In this document: positions 32,623 to 42,518 of the stretch, one piece after another
How the letters are laid out: each line of letters starts with the position of its first letter
Position numbering within the stretch: the first letter of the stretch is position 1
Assembly: GCA_000434555.1 (NCBI GenBank)
Contig: FR880110.1
Coordinates: 87,211 to 151,210, forward strand
DNA from: Clostridium sp. CAG:524
Lineage (GTDB): Bacteria; Bacillota_I; Bacilli_A; RF39; UBA660
Reading direction: 5' to 3'
DNA: 64,000 nucleotides
The notes under the pieces: model-generated
What the model was told of the DNA's origin: nothing
Databases searched by the model: none
Seen by the model: only the letters and a program-made list of their open reading frames with translations
Position numbers and translations under genes: made by a program

Positions 32623-34786
32623 TGAAAACGAAGAAACTCCTAGAACAAGAATTCCAAGAGGACATGGACCAGGTGCATCATTTGAAAAACCAAAGAATTT
32701 TAAAGAAGCATTACTAAAGTTAAAAAAATATTTAAGTAAATTAATGCCGCTTATTATAGTAGCTGTACTACTATCAATGATAAGCAGTGTCTTATCAATT
32801 ATTGGTCCAAATAAAATAAAAGATTTAACAAATGAAATTCAAGGTGGAATAGTAATTAATAAAGATAATTTAGAATTACTTACAAAGGATATATCAAGAG
32901 ATATACAAGAGAATCTAATATTATCACAAGATTCATTAAAAGAGATAAGCATAGATGATCAAACAAAATATTATGAAATATTAAATACAATAACAAAAGA
33001 AAATACAATGGAAAAGGTAATAGAAATACCAGATTCAATAAAGTTATTGATATTTAAGAATACTACTATTGAAGGTATAAATATTACATCAAAAGATAAA
33101 GTAGAGTTGTTAAATATTATGAAAAATGTGGATATAAACGATCCTACAAAAATCTATAGTAAATTAGATACACTTTCAAGTAATATAAATGAATTAATTA
33201 AACCTAATATGAATAGAAATAAGATAAAAAATATAACAATCTTCTTAGTATGTTTATATTTACTTAGTGCATTATTTAGTTATATAGAAAATTATCTAAT
33301 GGTAGTTGCATCAAACAATTTTGCTAAATCTTTAAGAACAAAAATATCACAAAAGATAAATAAATTACCATTAAGATATTTTGATAGCCATAGTTATGGT
33401 GATATTTTATCAAGAGTTACGAATGATGTAGATACTATAAATATGTCTCTTCAAAATAGTTTAGGTACATTTATTGGTGCAGTAGCTTTATTTATTGGTT
33501 GTGCAATAATGATGTTTACTACAAATGTAATAATGGCTATTGCATGTATCTTATCTTCAATATTTGGTTTTGCTTTTATGAGCTTTATATTAAAAAAATC
33601 TCAAAAATATTTTGTAAGAAGACAAACTGAACTTGGTAAGTTAAATGGTCATATTGAAGAAATATATAGTTCACACAATGTTGTTAAAGTATATAATGGA
33701 GAAACTGAATCACTAGAAAAATTCAATGAACTTAACAATAAAGTTTATGACTGCAATAGAAAGAGTCAATTTTTATCTGGTCTTATGCCACCAATGATGG
33801 GATTTATAGGCAATTTTAGTTATGTTGCAGTTTGTATAGTTGGATCTTTGCTTGTTTTAAAAGGTAATATTACATTTGGTGTAATAATTGCATTTATAAT
33901 GTATGCTAGATTATTTACTAGTCCACTTTCACAAATTGCACAAAGTATGACTCAACTTCAAACAGCAGCAGCTGCATCTGAAAGAGTATTTGAATTTTTA
34001 GAAGAAGAGGAAATGACAGATGAAAGTACTTTAACAGGACTTCTTGATCCTAAAAAAGTAAAAGGTAATATTGATTTTGAACATGTTAAATTTGGATACA
34101 CAAAAGATAGAAAAATTATAAAAGACTTTAATTGTCATGTAAAGCCTGGTGAAAAGATAGCTATAGTTGGACCTACTGGTGCTGGTAAAACAACAATAGT
34201 TAACTTACTTATGAAATTCTATGAAGTAAATAGTGGTGAAATAAAGATAGATAATATGCCTATAAGTAATCTTACAAGAGAAAATATTCATGATTTATTC
34301 ATAATGGTTCTTCAGGATACATGGTTATTTGAAGGTACTATAAGGGACAATATTAAATTTAATAAAGATAATGTTACTGATGAAGAAATATGGAACGCTC
34401 TTAAAGTGGTAGGTGTAGATCATTTTGTAAAATCACTTCCTAAAACATTAGATTATAAACTTGGTGATAATGAATCAATATCTGCAGGACAAAAACAATT
34501 ACTTACGATTGCAAGAGGTATGATAAAAGATTCACCATTCTTGATACTCGATGAGGCAACATCTTCTGTAGATACAAGAACAGAAGAATTAGTTCAAGAA
34601 GCAATGGATAAATTAACTGAAGGAAGAACTTCGTTTATAATCGCACATAGATTATCAACAATCAAAAATGCTGATTTAATTCTAGTAATGAAAGATGGAA
34701 ATATAATTGAAACTGGAAATCATGATGAATTGATAAAGCAAAATGGATTTTATGCAGAACTTTATAATTCACAATTTCAAAACTAA
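32615..34786 (+). CDS. Heterodimeric ABC exporter, catalytic subunit with extracellular insertion (BmrD-like)
   Basis: 723-residue partner of the preceding subunit. An N-terminal tail is followed by TM1, then an unusually long (about 130 residues, roughly 75-205) hydrophilic loop before TM2, expected outside the cell, as in BmrD. The ABC domain has Walker A GPTGAGKTT, Walker B FLILDEATSSVD with the catalytic Glu, and a variant signature ISAGQKQ. The canonical and variant motifs are exactly complementary to those of the partner. It overlaps the upstream gene by 8 bases and is preceded by AAAGGAGG. Confidence 0.88.
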   Translation: MNNENEETPRTRIPRGHGPGASFEKPKNFKEALLKLKKYLSKLMPLIIVAVLLSMISSVLSIIGPNKIKDLTNEIQGGIVINKDNLELLTKDISRDIQENLILSQDSLKEISIDDQTKYYEILNTITKENTMEKVIEIPDSIKLLIFKNTTIEGINITSKDKVELLNIMKNVDINDPTKIYSKLDTLSSNINELIKPNMNRNKIKNITIFLVCLYLLSALFSYIENYLMVVASNNFAKSLRTKISQKINKLPLRYFDSHSYGDILSRVTNDVDTINMSLQNSLGTFIGAVALFIGCAIMMFTTNVIMAIACILSSIFGFAFMSFILKKSQKYFVRRQTELGKLNGHIEEIYSSHNVVKVYNGETESLEKFNELNNKVYDCNRKSQFLSGLMPPMMGFIGNFSYVAVCIVGSLLVLKGNITFGVIIAFIMYARLFTSPLSQIAQSMTQLQTAAAASERVFEFLEEEEMTDESTLTGLLDPKKVKGNIDFEHVKFGYTKDRKIIKDFNCHVKPGEKIAIVGPTGAGKTTIVNLLMKFYEVNSGEIKIDNMPISNLTRENIHDLFIMVLQDTWLFEGTIRDNIKFNKDNVTDEEIWNALKVVGVDHFVKSLPKTLDYKLGDNESISAGQKQLLTIARGMIKDSPFLILDEATSSVDTRTEELVQEAMDKLTEGRTSFIIAHRLSTIKNADLILVMKDGNIIETGNHDELIKQNGFYAELYNSQFQN

Positions 34787-34794
34787 TAAATATT

Positions 34795-34827
34795 AAGCAT
34801 TCAAGTTTAACAGCTTGAGTGCTTTTT
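34795..34827 (+). terminator. Terminator of the marR-ABC operon
   Basis: AAGCATTCAAG (34795-34805) pairs with CTTGAGTGCTT (34814-34824), one G-U, then T-run. Confidence 0.9.
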
Positions 34828-34897
34828 AAATAAAAATCTATTGTTAAAAAAATCATTATATGTTACAATATTTAATAGGATAGAGGGGAAGTAAAAT

Positions 34898-36661
34898 ATG
34901 TTAGGAAAGATACTTACAATTAACAAAAATAGTGCGATTGTAGCTATTAATAAAGCAAATGGTGCCCAAATAACAGATTTAATAAATTTGCATGTAGTAT
35001 TTGAAGATCAAAATAAAAAAATATTAGGTGAAATAGATTCAATTGAACAAGATACTATTAAAATAACTTTCTTAGGAGAATTAACTTCTAATGATTTTAT
35101 TGGTGGCCTAATTAAAAAGCCCAGTTTAGATGCCAAAATAAGAATTATTAATCCAGAAGAATTAAAGATACTTACTGGAGTTGAAAATAGAAGCATAAGA
35201 CTTGGAGTATCTCCTCTTTATAATGACTTTCCATTAAATGTAAGTATAGATGAGTTATTTAGTAATCATACTGCTATATTTGGTAATACAGGTAGTGGTA
35301 AAACATATGGTATATGTAGAATCATTCAAAATATATTTCCTAAAGGTCAAATAATTCCTTACAAAGCAAATCTTTTTATATTTGATTCATATGGTGAATA
35401 TATAAATGCTTTTTCAAGGTTACAAGAGAATAATCCATTTTATTCATTTAAAGTAATTACAACTAATTTAAAAAAGAATTATGAAAAATTGAATATTCCT
35501 GTATGCCTATTAGAACTTGAAGATGTATTGAATTTACTTGAAGCAACAAATTTTTCACAAATTGCTATGGTAGATACTGCACTTACTTATGTAAAAATGT
35601 TTGCTAGAAATGATAAAGAAGCAATGGATTTCAAAAATCATATCTTGGCAAAAGCTATAACTTCAATAATGTATACTAATCAAACATCTTCAAAGATAAG
35701 AGATCAAATTTTTGAAATATTAAGTGAAACTAATACAGCTGAACTTTCTCTTGAAACAGAAGTTCCAGGAATTGGATTTACAAGACAATTTAGAAATTGT
35801 TTCGATATAGATAGTGAAGGAAGATTTGCTGAAAGAAAAATAATTAGTGATTATATAAAAGGATTTATTGATGAAGATAGAAAATGGAATTATGATAGTA
35901 CTGGAGTAAGCTATTCATTACATGATCTTGAAGTAGCATTAAACTTTACATTATACAGTGAAAGATATTTACTTAATGAAGCAATGTATGATTCGGCAAT
36001 GAGTTTAAAGGTTAAATTACATGATTTAGCAACAAGAAGTAATAGTTCATTCTTTACTAATGAAGGATATATTACATTAGATGAATATATAAAAAGAATT
36101 CAAATTAATGGAAATAAAAAGAGTCAAATCGTAAATTTTAATTTAGAAGATGTAGATGATAGATTTGCTCGTTCTATAGTTAAGATATTTGGAAGAATGT
36201 TTATGAAATATACAAAGGGACTTGCAGAAAGAGCATCTTTTCCAATACATATGATTTTAGAAGAAGCTCACCGTTATGTTTTAGAGGGTGATGATAAAAA
36301 ATTATTTGGTTATAACATATTTGAAAGAATTGCTAAAGAAGGAAGAAAATATGGACTTTTACTTGATTTAATTACTCAAAGGCCAACTGATTTAAATGAA
36401 AATGTAATAAGTCAGTGTGCTAACTTCTTAATATTTAAAATAAATCATCCAGCTGATCTTGAATATATAGCTAAAAGTGTACCTAATATGAGTGAAGATG
36501 TAGTAGAAAAGCAAAAGACACTTCAATCTGGTACTTGTGTAGCATTTGGTAGAATATTCAAAATACCAATGATTGTGAAAATGGAAAAAGCAGACCCACC
36601 TCCAACTAGTGCTAACTGTGAGATATATAATAACTGGATGGTAAAATTAAAAGAACAATAG
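34898..36661 (+). CDS. HerA-like ATP-binding protein (DUF87)
   Basis: 587-residue hexameric translocase-type ATPase. An N-terminal HAS-barrel (about 1-90) is followed by Walker A GNTGSGKT at 129-136 and Walker B IHMILEEAHRYV near residue 455, then the sensor region LLDLITQRPTDLNENVISQCANF, characteristic of the HerA/FtsK superfamily. In archaea HerA works with NurA nuclease in DNA end resection, and other homologues act in phage defence with SIR2 or DUF4297 partners. No nuclease, SIR2 or other effector is adjacent, so I treat it as a stand-alone member of unknown role. Confidence 0.85.
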   Translation: MLGKILTINKNSAIVAINKANGAQITDLINLHVVFEDQNKKILGEIDSIEQDTIKITFLGELTSNDFIGGLIKKPSLDAKIRIINPEELKILTGVENRSIRLGVSPLYNDFPLNVSIDELFSNHTAIFGNTGSGKTYGICRIIQNIFPKGQIIPYKANLFIFDSYGEYINAFSRLQENNPFYSFKVITTNLKKNYEKLNIPVCLLELEDVLNLLEATNFSQIAMVDTALTYVKMFARNDKEAMDFKNHILAKAITSIMYTNQTSSKIRDQIFEILSETNTAELSLETEVPGIGFTRQFRNCFDIDSEGRFAERKIISDYIKGFIDEDRKWNYDSTGVSYSLHDLEVALNFTLYSERYLLNEAMYDSAMSLKVKLHDLATRSNSSFFTNEGYITLDEYIKRIQINGNKKSQIVNFNLEDVDDRFARSIVKIFGRMFMKYTKGLAERASFPIHMILEEAHRYVLEGDDKKLFGYNIFERIAKEGRKYGLLLDLITQRPTDLNENVISQCANFLIFKINHPADLEYIAKSVPNMSEDVVEKQKTLQSGTCVAFGRIFKIPMIVKMEKADPPPTSANCEIYNNWMVKLKEQ

Positions 36662-36693
36662 AATTATAAAATATATAGAAAGGAAGGATAATT

Positions 36694-39099
36694 ATGTATG
36701 ATTTTGGTACTCACTTTGAAGTTGATTTAACTAAAAGCAAAACACCATCATCAAATGTATTTAGAGGTAAAACATATAGAATAAGTATATTATCTGATGT
36801 TTTAATAAGATTTGAATACAGTGAAACAGGATCATTTAATGATTATCCTACTTTTTTTGCTAGTAATAGATCTTTTGGTAAACCAAAGATAACAGTAGAA
36901 GAAGATAACAATGTATTAATAATCAAAAATGATATATTTATTTTAGAGTATAATAAAGAGAAACCATTTATAGGCAGTAAGTTAATGCCTGATCAAAATT
37001 TAAAAGTAACTATTGCTGGTACTGAAAAAATATGGTATTTTAATCATCCAGAAGTTAAAAACTTTAAAGGAACAGCTTATAGTCTTGATGATACTAAAGG
37101 TAATATAGATTTTGAAAAAGGATTATTTAGTTTAGATGGATTTACAACATTTGATGACTCTAGAACTCCAATACTTGATGCTCATGGAAATGTTTTATCT
37201 CCAAACTATAAAAATATAGATACATATTTATTTATATATAATAATGATTTTGGTATAGGACTTCGTGATTATTTTAATCTTACGTCTTTACCACCATTAA
37301 TACCAAGATATGCTTTAGGAGTATGGTGGAATAAAAATGAAGCATATGGTGAAAAAGATATACAAAATTTAGTTTATAATTTTAAGAAATATGATTTACC
37401 AATGTCAGTTCTTTTATTAAATGAATGCAATAGAACTAAAAATAATTATTCACCAATAAGTTTTTCTTTTGATAAAACTAAATTGCCAAATCCAAGAGGA
37501 CTAAGTGAGTTCTTACATAAAAATAAAATATATCTAGGAAGCAATATTAAAACAGAAGGATTAATAAGTGTAGAAGAGGAAAGTTACTTAGAATTTCAAA
37601 AATATTACAATAAAGATTTAAATAAAAACATTCCACTTAATGTATATGATCCTAAATTAGTTGATTCATATTTAAAAGGAATAATTAATCCATTCTTAGA
37701 TAAAGGTGTAGATTTCTTATGGATAGATGATAATAATAAAGAAAATACTCTTCGTAGTTTTACAATGAATTATTTTCTATATAAGAACTTTAATCTAAAT
37801 AAAGCAAAAAGAAATTTTATAATATCAAGAAATTTTGGAATATGCCCTCATAAATATTCTGCTCTTTATTCAGGCGAAACTTTAATTAGTTGGAAAACAT
37901 TAAAACTTCTTCCATTCTTTAATTCAACAGCCGCTAATATAGGTGTTTCTTGGTGGAGTCATGATATTGGTGGATACAAGGGTGGAACTGAAGATGCTGA
38001 ATTATTCATGAGATATGTTCAACTTGGAGTATATAGTCCAATATTAAGACTTTCAAGTGATACAGGTAAATACTATAAAAGAGAGCCATGGAAATGGGAT
38101 GCTAAAACCTATAAAATTGTTCATGATTATTTAAAAATAAGACATAGACTTATACCATATATATATAGTGAAGCTAAAAAGTATTCATCATTTGGTTCAC
38201 CATTGATACAACCACTTTACTACAAATATCCAGAAACATATGATGAACCACTTTATAAAAATGAATTCTATTATGGTAGTGAATTATTCGTGTGTCCAAT
38301 TACAACACCTAAAGATGAAATAATGAATAGAGTTGTACATAGAATATTCTTACCTAATGGAGTATGGTATGACTTTAAAACTGGTAAGAAATTTACTGGT
38401 GGTAATAGATATGTGACATTCTATAAAGATGAAGATTATCCAGTTTATGCTAAAACAGGAGCAATAATTCCACTTGCCAAATTAGATCCACAAAATATAA
38501 ATGATACAAGTGCTCCTAAAACACTTGAAATACAAATATTTCCAGGAAGAAGTAACACATATAAAATGTATGAAGACGATGGAACTTCTTCAATGTATAA
38601 AGAAGGATATAGCTTTACAACTGAAATAAATTATTACTATAAAGAAGATGATTTTTCAGTATCAATTGAACCAATTGAAGGAAAACTTGGTATCATCCCT
38701 GAAAAACGAAACTACATTATAAGATTTAGAAATACAAAATTTACTGATGGAGTACAAGTGTTCCAAGATGAAGTAAATGTTAAATGTAAAAGATATACAG
38801 ATGAAAATGACTTTGTTATTGAATTTAATGATATAAGCACTACAAGTAAAGTATTCGTATATTGTAAGGGTAAAGATATAGAAATTGACGCGAATAGAGT
38901 TATTAATGAAGACTTAGAAGGTATCATAACAGATTTAAAAATAAAAACATCACTAAAAGAAGAAATAGATAAAATAATATTTAGTGATTCAAATATCAAA
39001 GCAAAAAGAATTGCTATTAGGAAGTTAAGAAGAAAAGGATTACCATCAATTTTCATAAGAATGTTTATGAAGTTACTTGAATATATTGAAGAAGTATAG
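36694..39099 (+). CDS. Glycoside hydrolase family 31 protein (alpha-glucosidase-like)
   Basis: 801-residue cytoplasmic enzyme (no signal peptide) of the GH31 type. An N-terminal beta-sandwich (1-200) is followed by a TIM barrel with nucleophile Asp345 in FLWIDDNN, FIISRNFG and the hallmark NIGVSWWSHDIGGYKGG, then beta domains (about 540-700) and a helical tail. At the acid/base position, where most members have GD, it reads SGET (Glu395). The region that usually reads IDMDWH is LLNECNR. Activity on alpha-glucosides is plausible but these changes make substrate or even activity uncertain. AAAGGAAGG precedes the ATG. Confidence 0.85.
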   Translation: MYDFGTHFEVDLTKSKTPSSNVFRGKTYRISILSDVLIRFEYSETGSFNDYPTFFASNRSFGKPKITVEEDNNVLIIKNDIFILEYNKEKPFIGSKLMPDQNLKVTIAGTEKIWYFNHPEVKNFKGTAYSLDDTKGNIDFEKGLFSLDGFTTFDDSRTPILDAHGNVLSPNYKNIDTYLFIYNNDFGIGLRDYFNLTSLPPLIPRYALGVWWNKNEAYGEKDIQNLVYNFKKYDLPMSVLLLNECNRTKNNYSPISFSFDKTKLPNPRGLSEFLHKNKIYLGSNIKTEGLISVEEESYLEFQKYYNKDLNKNIPLNVYDPKLVDSYLKGIINPFLDKGVDFLWIDDNNKENTLRSFTMNYFLYKNFNLNKAKRNFIISRNFGICPHKYSALYSGETLISWKTLKLLPFFNSTAANIGVSWWSHDIGGYKGGTEDAELFMRYVQLGVYSPILRLSSDTGKYYKREPWKWDAKTYKIVHDYLKIRHRLIPYIYSEAKKYSSFGSPLIQPLYYKYPETYDEPLYKNEFYYGSELFVCPITTPKDEIMNRVVHRIFLPNGVWYDFKTGKKFTGGNRYVTFYKDEDYPVYAKTGAIIPLAKLDPQNINDTSAPKTLEIQIFPGRSNTYKMYEDDGTSSMYKEGYSFTTEINYYYKEDDFSVSIEPIEGKLGIIPEKRNYIIRFRNTKFTDGVQVFQDEVNVKCKRYTDENDFVIEFNDISTTSKVFVYCKGKDIEIDANRVINEDLEGIITDLKIKTSLKEEIDKIIFSDSNIKAKRIAIRKLRRKGLPSIFIRMFMKLLEYIEEV

Positions 39100-39105
39100 T
39101 ATAAT
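39077..39105 (+). promoter_or_regulatory. Promoter of the Leu T-box operon
   Basis: TTGAAT (39077-39082), 17-bp spacer, TATAAT (39100-39105). The -35 and spacer lie in the 3' end of the GH31 coding sequence. Confidence 0.75.
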
Positions 39106-39111
39106 GAACCT

Positions 39112-39308
39112 ATATTTCAGTGATGAAAAGAGTAGTAAATATATATTTATTTATAGAAAGTTAGTGGTTGATGTAAACTAATAATAAAATATATTGAACT
39201 TGCTTTTTTAGAAATAACGTTTATGCGCGTTAAGCAAATGAGAAATAGTTTAACTATAAAATAAGGTGGTACCACGGCAATAGTCGTCCTTTGATACCAT
39301 CTTTTTTG
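39112..39308 (+). promoter_or_regulatory. T-box riboswitch, specifier CTT (Leu)
   Basis: Stem I block GAAAGTTAGTGGTTGATG; specifier loop GAA-CTT-GCT gives the Leu codon at 39199-39201. The T-box core AAGGTGGTACCACGG is close to consensus. The terminator pairs AAGGTGGTA (39263-39271) with TACCATCTT (39295-39303), followed by T-run. It controls the next two genes. Confidence 0.9.
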
Positions 39309-39340
39309 TTTAGAAAATTATAGATATAAGGAGGAAAAAA

Positions 39341-39703
39341 ATGGAAATATTAAAATTTATTGGTGATTTCTTGCTGATTTTTGCATTAGTATATATTGTA
39401 TATAGTGTGTTTTTCAATAAGAAAAGAAAAGATTATAAAGATTTAAAAAAGAATGATGAAATAAAATTCTTCATAAGAAAATATGATTTAGATATGAGAA
39501 AGACTAAATATAAAAGTTTACTTAGAACACTTACATTTATTAATTCTTTCATTATATCATTAGAAACTACAATTGTACTTTATATTGAAAATTATATTGT
39601 GAAGATAATAGTGTGTTTTATATCATCAATAATTTTACTATATGTTTTATATACAATAACAGGTAATTATTATAAGAAGAAGGAGAATGAAGAAGATGTA
39701 TGA
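39341..39703 (+). CDS. Small membrane protein co-transcribed with leuS, 120 aa
   Basis: Three hydrophobic segments (about residues 6-25, 66-84 and 88-108) separated by a basic cytoplasmic loop (KKRKDYKDLKKNDE). No family recognised. It has a strong AAGGAGG site and lies between the Leu T-box terminator and leuS, which it overlaps by 8 bases, so its expression follows leucyl-tRNA charging. A role linked to leucine or translation is only inferred from this placement. Confidence 0.7.
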   Translation: MEILKFIGDFLLIFALVYIVYSVFFNKKRKDYKDLKKNDEIKFFIRKYDLDMRKTKYKSLLRTLTFINSFIISLETTIVLYIENYIVKIIVCFISSIILLYVLYTITGNYYKKKENEEDV

Positions 39704-42518
39704 TTTTAAGAAAATAGAAGATAAATGGAAAAAATATTGGGAAAGTCATGATTGTTTTAAAACTGATACTAGTGATTTTAGTAAACCAAAGTATTATGCT
39801 TTAGATATGTTTCCTTATCCTAGTGGAGTAGGACTTCATGCAGGACATCCTGAAGGGTATACTGCTACTGACATTATTTCAAGAATGAAAAGAATGCAAG
39901 GATATAATGTACTTCATCCAATGGGATGGGATGCTTTTGGGCTACCAGCAGAACAATATGCTATACAAACAGGAAATCATCCGGGAAATTTTACTGAAAA
40001 GAATATTGAAACATTTAAAGGTCAACTTAAAAATATAGGTCTTTCATATGATTGGTCTAAAGAAATATCTACATGTGATCCTAAATTCTATAAATGGACA
40101 CAATGGATATTTAAAAGATTATTTGAAGATGGACTTGCTAAAAAAGTTGATATGCCAGTAAATTGGTGTGAAGAACTTGGTACTGTTCTTGCTAATGATG
40201 AGGTAATTGATGGTAAAAGTGAAAGAGGTGGATATCCTGTTGTTCGTAAAAATATGAGTCAATGGGTTATTAATATTACAAAATATGCTGATAGATTACT
40301 AGAAGGACTTGATGAAATAGATTGGCCAGAGGGTACAAAAGAAATACAAAGATATTGGATAGGTAAAAGTATTGGTGCTGAAGTTAATTTCAAAGTAAAA
40401 AATACTGATTATGATTTTACTGTATTTACTACAAGATGTGATACATTATTTGGTGCAACATATACAGTATTATCACCAGAACATCCACTTGTTAAAGAAA
40501 TAACAACAGAGTCACAAAAGGAAGAAGTAGAAAAATATATAAATGAATGTAAAAGTAAAAGTGAACTTGAAAGAACAGGTTCTAATGCTGGAAAAACAGG
40601 TGTATTCACAGGTGCTTATGCTATAAATCCAGTTAATAATAAAGAAATACCAATATGGATAAGTGATTATGTGTTAATGTCTTATGGAACTGGTGCTATT
40701 ATGGCTGTACCTGCTCATGATACAAGAGATTTTGAGTTTGCTACTAAGTTTAATATTCCAATAATACAAGTATTAGAAGAAGTAACAGGTAAAGAACAAG
40801 AAAATGAAAAACAAAAGAAATCAATAGTTGCAATACTTTATGATAAGATTGAAGACAAATATTTAACTATTAACTGGCATTCAAAAGGTGGAAGATTATT
40901 TGTAGGTGGAACTATAAAAAATAATGAAACAGATGTTGAATGTGCGATAAGAGAAATAAAAGAAGAAACTGGTTATACTGATTTTACTCTTAAAGAGGTT
41001 GGATTTAAAATAAACCATCATTATTATGCTTACAACAAAGATACTTACTTTGAGATAGAAGCAACACCATTATTATTTGAATTAAATTCAAGTAAGCAAG
41101 ATAAACAAAATTTGGATGAAGATGAAGTTTTTGATATAGAGTGGGTAACTAAAGATATTATAGAAAAAGAGATAAAAGATGAATTACATAAAAAAACGTA
41201 TGAATATGTAACTTGTCCTGATGCTATGACTAATGATGGAATCCATATTAATTCAGGATTTTTAGATGGCCTTAATAAAGAAGATGCAATTAATACAATG
41301 ATTAATTGGCTTCATGAACATAATTGTGGTAAAAAGAAAGTTAATTATAGATTAAGAGATTGGATATTCGCAAGACAAAGATATTGGGGAGAACCTATAC
41401 CTGTTGTTGAACTAGAAGATGGAGAATACATTGCTCTTAAGGATAGCGAGCTTCCACTTATACTACCTGAACTTGAAGATTATGCTCCAGGTAAAGATGG
41501 AACAGCTCCACTTAATAAAAAAACTGATTGGGTAAACATAGAAATAGATGGTAAAAAAGGTAAAAGAGAAACATCAACTATGCCAGGAAGTGCTGGATCT
41601 AGTTGGTACTTCTTAAGATATATTGATCCAAATAATGATGAATGTTTAGCAGATTATAAATTATTAGAGCATTGGATGCCAGTAGATCTATATATTGGTG
41701 GTCCAGAACACGCCACAGGACACTTATTATATTCAAGAATGTGGAATAATTATTTATATGATAAAAAAGTAGTACCAGTAAAAGAACCATTCAAAAAACT
41801 TGTTCATCAGGGAATGATACTTGGTGCTAATGGAATAAAGATGGGTAAAAGGTATCCAGAGTTTGTAGTAAATCCTAATGATGTGGTAAATGAATATGGT
41901 GCAGATACTTTAAGATTATACGAAATGTTCATGGGACCACTTGAAGCAGATAAGCCATGGAATAATGAAGGTGTAGTTGGAAGCAAAAGATTTTTAGAAA
42001 GAGTTTATAGACAACTTATTGAAAGTGATAAAGTAAAAGATAAAGAAAATAAAAATTTAGAACAACTATATCACATCACAGTTAAAAAAGTAACAGAGGA
42101 CTATGAAAATTTAAAATTCAATACAGCAATAAGTAGTCTTATGATATTTATGAATGCAGTAAGTAAAGAAGAATACATAAGTAAAGAATATGCAGTTGGA
42201 TTTATAAAACTTCTTTATCCAATCGCGCCATTTATATGCGAAGAAATGTATTTAATAATAGATGGCTCACTTGATACATTAACATATGCACCATGGCCAA
42301 CATATAATGAAGAATTAACTAAGTTAGATACAGTTACTATTGCGGTAAGTGTTAATGGTAAATTAAGAGCGACATTTGAAGCTGAAAAAGATTTAGAAAA
42401 GGATGAAATACTAAAACTTGCTCATCAAGAAGAAAATGTCATTAGACATTTAGAAGGACACGAAATCATAAAAGAAATTGTTGTTCCAAATAAAATAGTT
42501 AACATAGTTATAAAATAA
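39696..42518 (+). CDS. leuS: Leucyl-tRNA synthetase with an inserted Nudix domain
   Basis: Class I synthetase of about 940 residues. The signature HAGH lies at 48-51, the zinc/CP1 region and editing motifs (FTTRCDTLFGATY, MAVPAHDTRDFEFA) are present, and the catalytic C-terminal half is complete. The KMSKS loop reads KMGKR (715-719). Between IPIIQVL and DGIHINSGFLDG, inside the CP1 editing domain, about 135 residues (roughly 370-507) form a Nudix hydrolase domain with an intact Nudix box starting GTIKNNE and ending REIKEETGY. I use ATG 39696; ATG 39687 is only one base after AGGAG. Confidence 0.93.
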   Translation: MYDFKKIEDKWKKYWESHDCFKTDTSDFSKPKYYALDMFPYPSGVGLHAGHPEGYTATDIISRMKRMQGYNVLHPMGWDAFGLPAEQYAIQTGNHPGNFTEKNIETFKGQLKNIGLSYDWSKEISTCDPKFYKWTQWIFKRLFEDGLAKKVDMPVNWCEELGTVLANDEVIDGKSERGGYPVVRKNMSQWVINITKYADRLLEGLDEIDWPEGTKEIQRYWIGKSIGAEVNFKVKNTDYDFTVFTTRCDTLFGATYTVLSPEHPLVKEITTESQKEEVEKYINECKSKSELERTGSNAGKTGVFTGAYAINPVNNKEIPIWISDYVLMSYGTGAIMAVPAHDTRDFEFATKFNIPIIQVLEEVTGKEQENEKQKKSIVAILYDKIEDKYLTINWHSKGGRLFVGGTIKNNETDVECAIREIKEETGYTDFTLKEVGFKINHHYYAYNKDTYFEIEATPLLFELNSSKQDKQNLDEDEVFDIEWVTKDIIEKEIKDELHKKTYEYVTCPDAMTNDGIHINSGFLDGLNKEDAINTMINWLHEHNCGKKKVNYRLRDWIFARQRYWGEPIPVVELEDGEYIALKDSELPLILPELEDYAPGKDGTAPLNKKTDWVNIEIDGKKGKRETSTMPGSAGSSWYFLRYIDPNNDECLADYKLLEHWMPVDLYIGGPEHATGHLLYSRMWNNYLYDKKVVPVKEPFKKLVHQGMILGANGIKMGKRYPEFVVNPNDVVNEYGADTLRLYEMFMGPLEADKPWNNEGVVGSKRFLERVYRQLIESDKVKDKENKNLEQLYHITVKKVTEDYENLKFNTAISSLMIFMNAVSKEEYISKEYAVGFIKLLYPIAPFICEEMYLIIDGSLDTLTYAPWPTYNEELTKLDTVTIAVSVNGKLRATFEAEKDLEKDEILKLAHQEENVIRHLEGHEIIKEIVVPNKIVNIVIK

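Noticed and set aside
34898..36661. HerA-like ATPase as part of a SIR2-HerA or similar phage-defence system
   Set aside because: No SIR2, DUF4297, nuclease or other effector is adjacent; the neighbours are an ABC exporter and a GH31 enzyme.
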